From the NCBI GenBank assembly GCA_016125165.1, contig WGMH01000003.1, forward strand, positions 124,001 through 188,000: 64,000 bases of DNA, written 5' to 3'. Source of the DNA: Alphaproteobacteria bacterium (GTDB taxonomy: Bacteria > Pseudomonadota > Alphaproteobacteria > Micropepsales > Micropepsaceae). A program made the position numbers and the translations under genes. Shown piece after piece: positions 1 through 8,110 of the stretch. Position 1 is the first letter of the stretch; each line of letters opens with the position of its first letter. Below the pieces are notes generated by a model. That model was not told the DNA's origin. It did not search any database and saw nothing but the letters and a program-made list of their open reading frames with translations.

Positions 1-1
1 C

Positions 2-550
2 GACCCGGAATTGCGCGACCGCCTTCAAAGAACGCTGCTGGAATTGCAGGAATTGACCGAGGCCGTGCTTTCCGCCGCCCGTGGCGTCGGCGGCGAACAG
101 AGTCGACGAATTGATCTTGCCGCACTCGTGGACAGCGTTTGTGCCGACCTTGACGAGATGGGCAAGCCTGTCGTGTGGCAAACGCCAGAAACGGCGCCGC
201 TTACAGGCCGGCCCAATGAGATGAAGCGTGCGATGCGCAATCTCATTGAGAACGCCATTGCCTATGGCAAAAGAGCCAGCGTGCGCATGACAAGCACACC
301 AGACGCGTATGTCGTGACAATCGAGGACGAAGGCCCGGGCATTCCGGAAGCCGATCAACCCCGCGTTTTCGAGCCATTCGTCCGGCTGGAAGGCTCCCGC
401 AGTACGGAAACGGGTGGCTCAGGCCTCGGGCTGACTTTGGTCAAGTCCATCGTGGAGGGTCATGGCGGCACCGTAGCACTCGAAAACCGCAAGGGAGGTA
501 AGGGATTGCGCGTCACGATCCGTTTGCCGCGCGAGGCCATCACTGCCTAA
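2..550 (+). CDS. Sensor histidine kinase, C-terminal part (HisKA remnant plus HATPase_c); truncated by window start
   Basis: Frame is open to the window edge; N-box NLIENAIAYG, G1 DEGPGIP, G2 GGSGLGLTLVKSIVEGHGG. Confidence 0.85.
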   Translation, partial: DPELRDRLQRTLLELQELTEAVLSAARGVGGEQSRRIDLAALVDSVCADLDEMGKPVVWQTPETAPLTGRPNEMKRAMRNLIENAIAYGKRASVRMTSTPDAYVVTIEDEGPGIPEADQPRVFEPFVRLEGSRSTETGGSGLGLTLVKSIVEGHGGTVALENRKGGKGLRVTIRLPREAITA

Positions 551-559
551 TCTGCTGCA

Positions 560-2173
560 ATGGAATTTGGTCCGATCCCCGTAAGCGCCTCCGAAGGCAG
601 CATTCTTGCGCATGGCGTTCGCACGGGCTCCCGCGTATTCAAGAAGGGCCGCCTGCTTTCGGCTGCAGATGTTGCCGCGCTTTTGGATGGCGGGATATCA
701 GAAGTCATTGCCGCGCGCCTCGGTGTCGATGACATTGGTGAAGACGAGGCCGCATCCCGCCTTGCCGAACGTCTCGCCGGCAGAAACGTGCGCAAGGGTG
801 CGGCCTTTACGGGGCGCGCCAACCTGTACGCCAAAACCTCCGGCTTGGTATTGGTGGATGCTGAACGGGTGTCGGCGCTAAACCGCATCGACGAAGCCAT
901 CACGTTTGCCACATTAAGGCCGTTAGAACGGGTGTCACCCGGTCTACTGGTCGCCACAGTGAAAATTATTCCGTTTGCCGCACCGAAGGTTGCGCTTGAG
1001 GCAGCCGAGCGATTGCTGGCAGACTGTCCCCCGCTGAGCATCGCTCCTTTCGCGCCGCGCAATGCTGCGCTCATCTCCACCAAGCTCCCGGGCACAAAGG
1101 ACGTCCTCCTCGATAAAAACCGCCAGTCTATCGATGCCCGGCTAAATTCCATCGCCTCTTCTGTCACTTTCGAGACACGCGTGTCACATAACCTGCAGGC
1201 GCTAACGTCTGCATTGCACGAAGCTGCGGCCAGAGGCTGTGATCCCATATTGGTTTTGGGTGCCAGTGCCATCACCGATCGTCGCGACGTCATCCCCGCC
1301 GCCATAGTTGCGGCAGGAGGTTCAGTCGATCATTTCGGGATGCCCGTCGATCCTGGCAACCTCCTTCTCGTTGGCAGGTTCGGCGGCGCCCATGTCATTG
1401 GGCTTCCCGGCTGTGCTCGTTCCCCAAGACTCAATGGCGTGGACTTCGTACTTTGGCGCCTGGCGGCCGAACTTCCGGTTGGGCGCGATGAAATTACGGC
1501 CATGGCGGTGGGCGGGCTCCTGGCGGAAATTCCCACGCGCCCTCAACCACGCGACGAGGCTCCATCCGTCGTTCCGCGCGCACCAAAGATTGCAGGCATC
1601 GTGTTGGCCGCCGGGCGTTCATCTCGCATGGGAAGCAATAAGCTGCTGGCGGACATCCGTGGTGAACCCATGGTCCGTCATACGGTAAAGGCGGCTCTGA
1701 ATAGTTCGGTTGGACGGGTGGTCGTGGTTACTGGCAATGAGTCGGATCGCGTGACGAATGCCCTAAGGGGGCTGCATGTGCAGATTGCAGAAAATGCTGA
1801 ATTTGCAAGAGGATTGAGTACGTCGCTCAGATGCGGCCTTCAGGCTCTACCGGATGACGTGGACGGAGCCCTAGTCCTGTTGGGCGACATGCCATCAATT
1901 TCGACAGCACTTGTCGAAAAGCTGATTGCGGCATTCAACCCCGGCGAAGGACGTGCCATCTGCGTTGCCACCCGCGACGGCAAGCAGGGAAATCCCGTTC
2001 TCTGGGCACGCCGCTTCTTTCCCGATCTCATTTCGATCGAAGGCGATGTTGGCGGTCGCAACTTATTGGGGATTTATGGCGAACTGGTGTGCGAAGTGGA
2101 GGCAGAAACCGATGCACCGCTGATCGATATCGACACCCCCGAAGCGCTTGCCGCTTACCTCGCGGAGCCTTGA
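560..2173 (+). CDS. Fused molybdopterin-binding (MoeA/MogA-like) and MobA/MocA-like nucleotidyltransferase protein
   Basis: N-terminal MoCF-like region (DPILVLGASAITDRRDVIPAAI); C-terminal IAGIVLAAGRSSRMGSNKLL..LLGDMP NTP-transferase signature. Confidence 0.85.
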   Translation: MEFGPIPVSASEGSILAHGVRTGSRVFKKGRLLSAADVAALLDGGISEVIAARLGVDDIGEDEAASRLAERLAGRNVRKGAAFTGRANLYAKTSGLVLVDAERVSALNRIDEAITFATLRPLERVSPGLLVATVKIIPFAAPKVALEAAERLLADCPPLSIAPFAPRNAALISTKLPGTKDVLLDKNRQSIDARLNSIASSVTFETRVSHNLQALTSALHEAAARGCDPILVLGASAITDRRDVIPAAIVAAGGSVDHFGMPVDPGNLLLVGRFGGAHVIGLPGCARSPRLNGVDFVLWRLAAELPVGRDEITAMAVGGLLAEIPTRPQPRDEAPSVVPRAPKIAGIVLAAGRSSRMGSNKLLADIRGEPMVRHTVKAALNSSVGRVVVVTGNESDRVTNALRGLHVQIAENAEFARGLSTSLRCGLQALPDDVDGALVLLGDMPSISTALVEKLIAAFNPGEGRAICVATRDGKQGNPVLWARRFFPDLISIEGDVGGRNLLGIYGELVCEVEAETDAPLIDIDTPEALAAYLAEP

Positions 2174-2181
2174 AGCGCAGC

Positions 2182-2625
2182 ATGAGCGATCCGCTTTACC
2201 GTAAGGAAATCATGCGCTTGGCAGCCGATGCGCAGGGCGCGGGTAAACTGGAGAATGCCGACGCTTGCGGCGTCGCGCACAATCCGGCATGCGGCGACAA
2301 GGTCGAGGTTCAGCTCGCTTACGACACCGGTGGCTGCATCGCGGCATTCGCGCATGAAACAAAGGCATGCGTCCTGACGCAGGCATCAGCTTCTATCTTG
2401 GGCGCGCACCTGAAGGGGGCCTCTGAGGACGATGTTAAACACCTCCTCGCCAACGTGAAGGCCATGCTCCGCGACGGTGCGCCGCCGCCCGATGCGCCAT
2501 TTGCCGTCTATAGCGACCTGGCTGGCGCGGTGAGCTTTGCCGCCCGTCACCGTTGCGTGCTTCTGCCCATTGAAGCCGTTCTTACCGCAATGACTTCAGA
2601 GACGCCCAAACCAGACAGCGTGTGA
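2182..2625 (+). CDS. Iron-sulfur cluster scaffold-like protein (NifU/IscU N-terminal family)
   Basis: MSDPLYRKEIMRLA..NPACGDKVEVQL..CVLTQASASIL; ATG at 2182 preferred over the ORF-track start. Confidence 0.75.
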   Translation: MSDPLYRKEIMRLAADAQGAGKLENADACGVAHNPACGDKVEVQLAYDTGGCIAAFAHETKACVLTQASASILGAHLKGASEDDVKHLLANVKAMLRDGAPPPDAPFAVYSDLAGAVSFAARHRCVLLPIEAVLTAMTSETPKPDSV

Positions 2626-4197
2626 GCCCAACGTCAGTTCGCCATCCGCCAACGACGTTCGTCCCGTCCCGATATCCCAGGTCTTGGCACCTGACAGACT
2701 TTCGTGTCGCCAGCGCATAGGCGCGACACCAAGATTAAATGCACACACAACAGCTTCGGCATCACTCCTGCGCTCAAACACAAGCATAGGTTCAGGGGCA
2801 TCCAGAAAGTCGATCGCACCTAGCTTCATTGCCCGACTTTCTTTGCGGGCTGATACCAGCTTGCGAAAATAGGCCAGTGTCGAGTTTGAGTCATTTTCCT
2901 GACGCGCCACGGAAAGAGGAGCATGCGCCGAAGAAGGCGGAAGCCACGGCGTGCCGGATCCGAACCCCAAATTTGTGGCACGCCCATCCCATGGCATCGG
3001 GGTTCGGCAACCATCCCGTCCAAACGTGTAGGGATAGTAGAGGTCTCCGACCGGATCACGGATTTGTTCGCGCGACACGTCTGCTTGCGGCAACCCTAAT
3101 TCCTCACCCTGGTAGACCAGAACCGTGCCGCGCAACGCCATCAACAGCGAAAGCATCAACTTTGGCAGCCCTTCCGGCGGATGTTTGCCGCCAAATCGCG
3201 AGACCGTCCGCATGACATCGTGATTGGAAAAAGCGACCGATGGCCAATGCCCCGGGTGCTGCGCCAGCATTGCGAAATGGTTCTTGATGAAACCGGGTTC
3301 AAGCCTGCGCGCATCCAGCAAGGGGAACGAATAACCGGAATGCAGGCCCTCATCCGAAGCCGCAAACGTGCCTGAACGCTCCGGTTCTTCCGAAAATTCG
3401 CCCATCACGAAACGGCCTGGGTACGAATCCACGATGCGCCGAACTTCGTCCAGCACATTAATACCTTCGGGCAAATTGCTGTCATTGAAGTGATATTGCT
3501 GGTTCGGCGCATGCACCCAATGGTGTGACGTGCGCTGTTCCAGTGGCACTGGCGGATTTCCGGTCAGTGCCGGATCATGCAAATAGGCATTTGCCACATC
3601 GAGACGAAAGCCGTCCACGCCGCGGTTCAGCCAATAGTCCAGAACGGCAAGTGCCGCCGCTTTGGCCTGCGGATTGCGCCAATTCAATTTCGGCTGCTGC
3701 CGCAGAAATTTGTGGTGGTAGTACTGTCGTCGGGCAGGCTGATAAGACCAAGCTGGACCTGCAAAGGCGGACAACCAGTTGTTCGGAACTGTTCCGTCGA
3801 TTTTCGGGTCTGCCCATACGTACCAGTCGGACTTGGCGCCTCGTTTCAGACTTTCCAGAAACCAGGGATGTTCGTCAGAGGTATGTGCCAGAACCTCATC
3901 GGTCAGCACTTTCAGCCCGCGGGCATGAAACTTCGCCAGCAGCCGATCGAAATCCGCCTCGGTGCCATAGTCCGGATGGATGCCATTATAATCCGAGACG
4001 TCGTATCCCCAGTCCCGGTTTGGCGAAGGGTGGATTGGCGAAAGCCACACCGCATCCGCGCCCAGCGCTGCGATATAGTCGAGCTTCGACAGCAGGCCGG
4101 CGAAATCGCCCTGCCCATCCCCATTCCCGTCGCAAAACGATCGGATGTAAACTTGATAGATGACTGCGCCCTGCCACCACGGCGCACTCACGCTCAC
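2596..4197 (-). CDS. Alpha-glucosidase / GH13 alpha-amylase family protein
   Basis: WWQGAVIYQVYIRSFCDGNGDGQGDFAGL, GVDGFRLDVANA, FSNHDVMRT motifs. Confidence 0.93.
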   Translation of the reverse strand: MSVSAPWWQGAVIYQVYIRSFCDGNGDGQGDFAGLLSKLDYIAALGADAVWLSPIHPSPNRDWGYDVSDYNGIHPDYGTEADFDRLLAKFHARGLKVLTDEVLAHTSDEHPWFLESLKRGAKSDWYVWADPKIDGTVPNNWLSAFAGPAWSYQPARRQYYHHKFLRQQPKLNWRNPQAKAAALAVLDYWLNRGVDGFRLDVANAYLHDPALTGNPPVPLEQRTSHHWVHAPNQQYHFNDSNLPEGINVLDEVRRIVDSYPGRFVMGEFSEEPERSGTFAASDEGLHSGYSFPLLDARRLEPGFIKNHFAMLAQHPGHWPSVAFSNHDVMRTVSRFGGKHPPEGLPKLMLSLLMALRGTVLVYQGEELGLPQADVSREQIRDPVGDLYYPYTFGRDGCRTPMPWDGRATNLGFGSGTPWLPPSSAHAPLSVARQENDSNSTLAYFRKLVSARKESRAMKLGAIDFLDAPEPMLVFERRSDAEAVVCAFNLGVAPMRWRHESLSGAKTWDIGTGRTSLADGELTLGSHAVWFGRL

Positions 4198-4790
4198 ACC
4201 TCGTCGGACCGGTTCACGATGCGGCTGACAAGGCCGTAGGTTACCGCCGCTTCGGCGCCCATCCAGAAATTGCGCTCGGTATCCTGCAGCACCTTCTCAT
4301 AGGGCTGGCCAGTCTCCTTGGAGATTTCCCGGTTGATGCGCTCGCGCATCTTCAGGATTTCTTCCGCCTCGATTGAAATATCTGATGCCTGGCCGCGCAC
4401 GCCACCGAGCGGCTGGTGGAGCAGGAAGCGGGTATTGGGGAGGCAGAACCGGTTCTCGCGGCTTGCACCCAGGAAGATGTGCGCACCGGCGCTTGCCACC
4501 CAGCCTGTACCGATCATCCGGACCTTCGGGCCTACAAAGCGGACCACATCGTGGATCGTGTCACCGGATTCCACATGTCCACCTGGGGAGTTCACGATGA
4601 CGCGGATCGGGTCTTCACTGTCGGCAGCCAACGCAATGAGCTGCGCCGTCACGCGCTCCGCGAGCTTCATGTCCACTTCGCCGAAGATCAGCACTGTGCG
4701 CGACTTGAAGAGCGCCTTCGCGACGGGAGCCGATTGCGGGTCCGGCGGCGTGTGCTTTTCGTCTTCGTTCTCTTCGTCCATGCGATGCAT
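4194..4790 (-). CDS. clpP: ClpP-like ATP-dependent protease proteolytic subunit (paralogue with Ser-His-Asn triad)
   Basis: INSPGGHVESGDTIHD, GWVASAGAHIFLGA, CLPNTRFLLHQPLGG, DTERNFWMGAEAAVTYGLV; ATGA overlap with the downstream GH13 gene. Confidence 0.88.
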   Translation of the reverse strand: MHRMDEENEDEKHTPPDPQSAPVAKALFKSRTVLIFGEVDMKLAERVTAQLIALAADSEDPIRVIVNSPGGHVESGDTIHDVVRFVGPKVRMIGTGWVASAGAHIFLGASRENRFCLPNTRFLLHQPLGGVRGQASDISIEAEEILKMRERINREISKETGQPYEKVLQDTERNFWMGAEAAVTYGLVSRIVNRSDEV

Positions 4791-4927
4791 GGTTTGCTCC
4801 TGCTGTTCAGTCGGGGATCGATTCGGATACTAGCCTAGAAGACGCTAGCGTCCATCGCCCTTCCGAGGTCTTAACGAGCGGCAATTCCCCCAAAAAATGC
4901 TTGGTTTTAGCGGCGAAAGCGCTGCGG

Positions 4928-5710
4928 TCATTGATCGAGAAATCGTGTCGCAGCCCGCAGGGTCGGCCCAATCTCGCTGTGCAGAACCAGATCAGCGATT
5001 TGGTCCTGTTCCGTCGGATCGCGGTTGACTATCACCAGTTTCGCCCCCATGCGCTTTGCTATGAGTGGGAAGCCGGCGGCGGGATAAACCACCAGCGATG
5101 ATCCGAGCACGACGAACAGGTCACAGGTCCGAGTTGCCTCGTCCGCCCGCGCCATCTCGAGCTGTGGCATAGCCTGACCAAAAGAGATGGTGGCAGTTTT
5201 CAAAATGCCGCCGCACGCTTGGCAATCCGGCGGATCACCGTTCGCCTCGAAATACGCGCGAATGGGCTCCAGTTCCATGCGTTGGCCACAATCGAGGCAT
5301 TTGGCATAGCGTGTGTTGCCGTGGATCTCGATCACTTTGTCATCGGGAACACCCGAGTCCTGATGCAGATTGTCGATGTTCTGTGTCACCACATGGCTGA
5401 CGATGCCGTGCGCCGCGAGCTTGGAAACCGTAATATGCCCGGCATTGGGCTTTACGCGAGCAAAGGTTTCCTCCATGGCAAAGCGCCGCTTCCACGCCTC
5501 GCGCCGCATTTCGGCCGATCGCACGAAGTCGTCAAAATAGATTGGCGCGTTCTTGGTCCAAAGGCCGCCGGGCGATCGAAAATCCGGGATGCCCGACTCG
5601 GTGGATATCCCGGCACCGGTAAAGATGACCGCGCGACGAGCGGCTTGTAGAAGCGTTGCCAGACATTTTTCTTCGCTTTGCATGGCCTTCTCCGGGTCAT
5701 ACGCCAACAT
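4928..5710 (-). CDS. Sir2 family NAD-dependent protein deacylase
   Basis: VIFTGAGISTESGIPDFRSPGG, TQNIDNLHQDSG, zinc ligands CLDC..CQAC; internal start chosen. Confidence 0.92.
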   Translation of the reverse strand: MLAYDPEKAMQSEEKCLATLLQAARRAVIFTGAGISTESGIPDFRSPGGLWTKNAPIYFDDFVRSAEMRREAWKRRFAMEETFARVKPNAGHITVSKLAAHGIVSHVVTQNIDNLHQDSGVPDDKVIEIHGNTRYAKCLDCGQRMELEPIRAYFEANGDPPDCQACGGILKTATISFGQAMPQLEMARADEATRTCDLFVVLGSSLVVYPAAGFPLIAKRMGAKLVIVNRDPTEQDQIADLVLHSEIGPTLRAATRFLDQ

Positions 5711-5790
5711 GAAAGCAAGGTCCGCCGACCGAATACGTGCGGATTTTTCGACTAAAGGTGATACAGCTTGCGGGCTTTGGGGGATTTCCG

Positions 5791-6714
5791 ATGCCGAACA
5801 CTGCCTTTTGCCGTCTGGTTCTTGTTGCCACCGTTTTGGCATTTGCTCTGCCGCTGACGACATCGGCGCAAGCCGGCTTTCATGTGGGCCCTGACCTTTC
5901 AATTCTGGAAACTGCACCTGCGTCAGTGACTGCAGGCCAGATGGTGACCTTCACTGTCAACGTATTCAACGCTGGCACCACTCCGGTCGCAGATGCCAGC
6001 TTCCACTTTTCCCTGCCCCACAATGTCAGCCTGGAACCCACACCTGTTATGCCCTTTGGGCCGTGGTCGTGCGGCGGCTATTGGTACGGCGGGCTTTCAT
6101 ACGGCAACTTTGGTTGCTTCTATCATGGCGCCGCCGTACCGCCGGGCGGAACCTTTCCCTCATGGTACGTGACTGTGCAGGCAGCCACCTCTGGTCCATT
6201 CCACGTATGCTCCGACGTTTCAATTCCAGTAGGCCCTCACGACGTCAATCACATCAACGATCAGAGCTGCATAAACGGCACAGTGCAGCCCAAGCCCAAA
6301 TCTGATTTGTCTGTAAGCGTTACGGGGCCAGGCAGCGTCGTATCGGGCCTCGGGGCCAATTTCGCCATCACGGTTCACAATGGCGGCCCCAGCCCGGTGA
6401 ACGCTCAATCCGGCATAACGGTTACCGACATGCTTCCGACCAGCGCGGTGACCGGCCCTGTTATAACCGTCGCGCTCGGATGGAACTGCACCACTGCGGG
6501 CCTGACGGTTAACTGCAGCTATACGGGTGGGGCCGTATCGTCCGGTTCCAACCTGCCGCAGATCATCATCCGCACCAAGGCCGGCGTCACGGGCTCACAC
6601 CACAATTGCGCCACCGTCGCCATGACGGCGGGAGATGATACCGTTCCTGGCAACAACCATGGATGTGTCGATTTCGAAGTCCGCCTCGCCCAGACCGGCA
6701 ATTCCCATATGTGA
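5791..6714 (+). CDS. Secreted protein with two DUF11-like (Ig-fold) domains
   Basis: Signal peptide MPNTAFCRLVLVATVLAFALPLTTSAQA; two repeats of type DLSxxxTGPxSVxxGxxxxFxxxVxNxGxxPV. Confidence 0.75.
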   Translation: MPNTAFCRLVLVATVLAFALPLTTSAQAGFHVGPDLSILETAPASVTAGQMVTFTVNVFNAGTTPVADASFHFSLPHNVSLEPTPVMPFGPWSCGGYWYGGLSYGNFGCFYHGAAVPPGGTFPSWYVTVQAATSGPFHVCSDVSIPVGPHDVNHINDQSCINGTVQPKPKSDLSVSVTGPGSVVSGLGANFAITVHNGGPSPVNAQSGITVTDMLPTSAVTGPVITVALGWNCTTAGLTVNCSYTGGAVSSGSNLPQIIIRTKAGVTGSHHNCATVAMTAGDDTVPGNNHGCVDFEVRLAQTGNSHM

Positions 6715-6753
6715 ATTCTGGTTGGCGAGGTTGTTCGCCAGCAACGACAGGAT

Positions 6754-6828
6754 TGGCGCGCCCTAGGGGAGTCGAACCCCTCTTGCAAGATTGAAAATCT
6801 TGAGTCCTAACCGATAGACGAAGGGCGC
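6754..6828 (-). tRNA. tRNA-Glu (anticodon TTC)
   Basis: Reverse complement GCGCCCTTCGTCTATCGGTTAGGACTCAAGATTTTCAATCTTGCAAGAGGGGTTCGACTCCCCTAGGGCGC-G-CCA folds as a cloverleaf; loop TTTTCAA gives TTC; CCA encoded. Confidence 0.95.
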
Positions 6829-6940
6829 AAAGCCAGTCCGGAGCGGCACGATGACCGAAACGGAACGGGGCCTATACTGGCCCCCGCGGCCCTTGGCAAG
6901 CCTCTTCGTATTGGCTCACCAGATGGCGGGAGCAGGCAGG

Positions 6941-7873
6941 CTAGACATAGGCAAGCTCCGCAGCGATCCGGCGGAATACGGCCGCGCCATCCGCTCCGAG
7001 AGAGCCGATCTGAGGTTCAGCCTCGTGCCAGCGGCGCAGGTTGCGAGCCTTGAGCATCCTGTCGGGTATGTCCGATAGTCGGATCAGGAATTGTCCGGCT
7101 GCTTCAAGTTCCTCAATACTCTCGAATTCGAGCCTTTCGCAGATCCGCGATATACCGATGAAATCCGTGTAGGTCGTCCCGGGAAAGCGGGCGAACATGT
7201 ATCGAAACCGCGTCTGCCGCACATCATTGCGCAGTCTCTCGCGATAGATATTCGTGGATTGTTCGGCATGCCGACGGTGGCGCAGCAGCACATCCGGCAC
7301 ATTGCCCATCTTGTATTTCAGGGCAAGACGGGTCTGGAATTCATAGTCATCCATGCCGTTGGTTTCACTGTAGCGGTTGTCCACAAATATCGCATTGCGC
7401 GCTACCATGGATGGATGCGGCATGCCGATCCGGAACACGAGTTCGCGGCAGATTCCTTCGTGCGATTGCGGAAACCAGACGCGTCCGGCGCCCATGCCAA
7501 AGGCTTCCATCTCGCAGCCACAGATGTCGATGTCGTTCTCGGCAAGGTATCGCAATTGGGTTTCCAGCTTGACTGGCAACGCAATATCGTCGCTGTCCAT
7601 GCGGGCGATATACTCGCCTTGCGCTGTCGCGATCGCTGCGTTGGTCGCGCGTGCACCGCTGATGCAGCTGGATGGTCGCGTCAGAAAAATGGCTCGAATG
7701 CGCGCATCCATGCGCGCAGCGTCCGCGATAATATCCTGCGACCCATCGCTCGATCCATCATCGACAATGATAAATTCAAACGCGCGATGCGTCTGCGCAA
7801 GAATGGAGTCTATGGATTCTCGAAGGTAAGGCGCCGTATTGAACACCGGCATGACGATGGAAACGAACGCCAT
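6941..7873 (-). CDS. Glycosyltransferase family 2
   Basis: VSIVMPVFNTAPYLRESIDSILAQ, EFIIVDDGSSDGS, YIARMDSDDIALP; ATG at 7873, TTG at 7879 as alternative. Confidence 0.92.
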   Translation of the reverse strand: MAFVSIVMPVFNTAPYLRESIDSILAQTHRAFEFIIVDDGSSDGSQDIIADAARMDARIRAIFLTRPSSCISGARATNAAIATAQGEYIARMDSDDIALPVKLETQLRYLAENDIDICGCEMEAFGMGAGRVWFPQSHEGICRELVFRIGMPHPSMVARNAIFVDNRYSETNGMDDYEFQTRLALKYKMGNVPDVLLRHRRHAEQSTNIYRERLRNDVRQTRFRYMFARFPGTTYTDFIGISRICERLEFESIEELEAAGQFLIRLSDIPDRMLKARNLRRWHEAEPQIGSLGADGAAVFRRIAAELAYV

Positions 7874-7884
7874 ACCCAAGATGG

Positions 7885-8031
7885 TCAGGAATAAACCGCA
7901 AAGTCAGGACCTATATTCAAAAACATTTGCGCGTCTTTGAGGTTGGTAATTTTGACTGCCGGGGCGTCCCAAATCGCTTTTGGGCCATCATTGGCCTTGA
8001 CCTCTTCCAATCGCACGCTCTTTGTCGACAT
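7885..8031 (-). CDS. Unannotated 48-aa peptide, candidate RiPP precursor: MSTKSVRLEEVKANDGPKAIWDAPAVKITNLKDAQMFLNIGPDFAVYS
   Basis: Read from sequence (below 60-aa ORF-track cutoff): AAGGGGAG-TGTA-ATG Shine-Dalgarno and start; stop 11 nt upstream of the GT2 ATG; W-x-x-P leader-like motif. Confidence 0.6.
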   Translation of the reverse strand: MSTKSVRLEEVKANDGPKAIWDAPAVKITNLKDAQMFLNIGPDFAVYS

Positions 8032-8110
8032 TACACTCCCCTTCGCCCCGAAGCCGGCGCAACAGATTCCAACAATTGAATTTTTTAGCGTTAATGTTTG
8101 CGAAGCTCAA

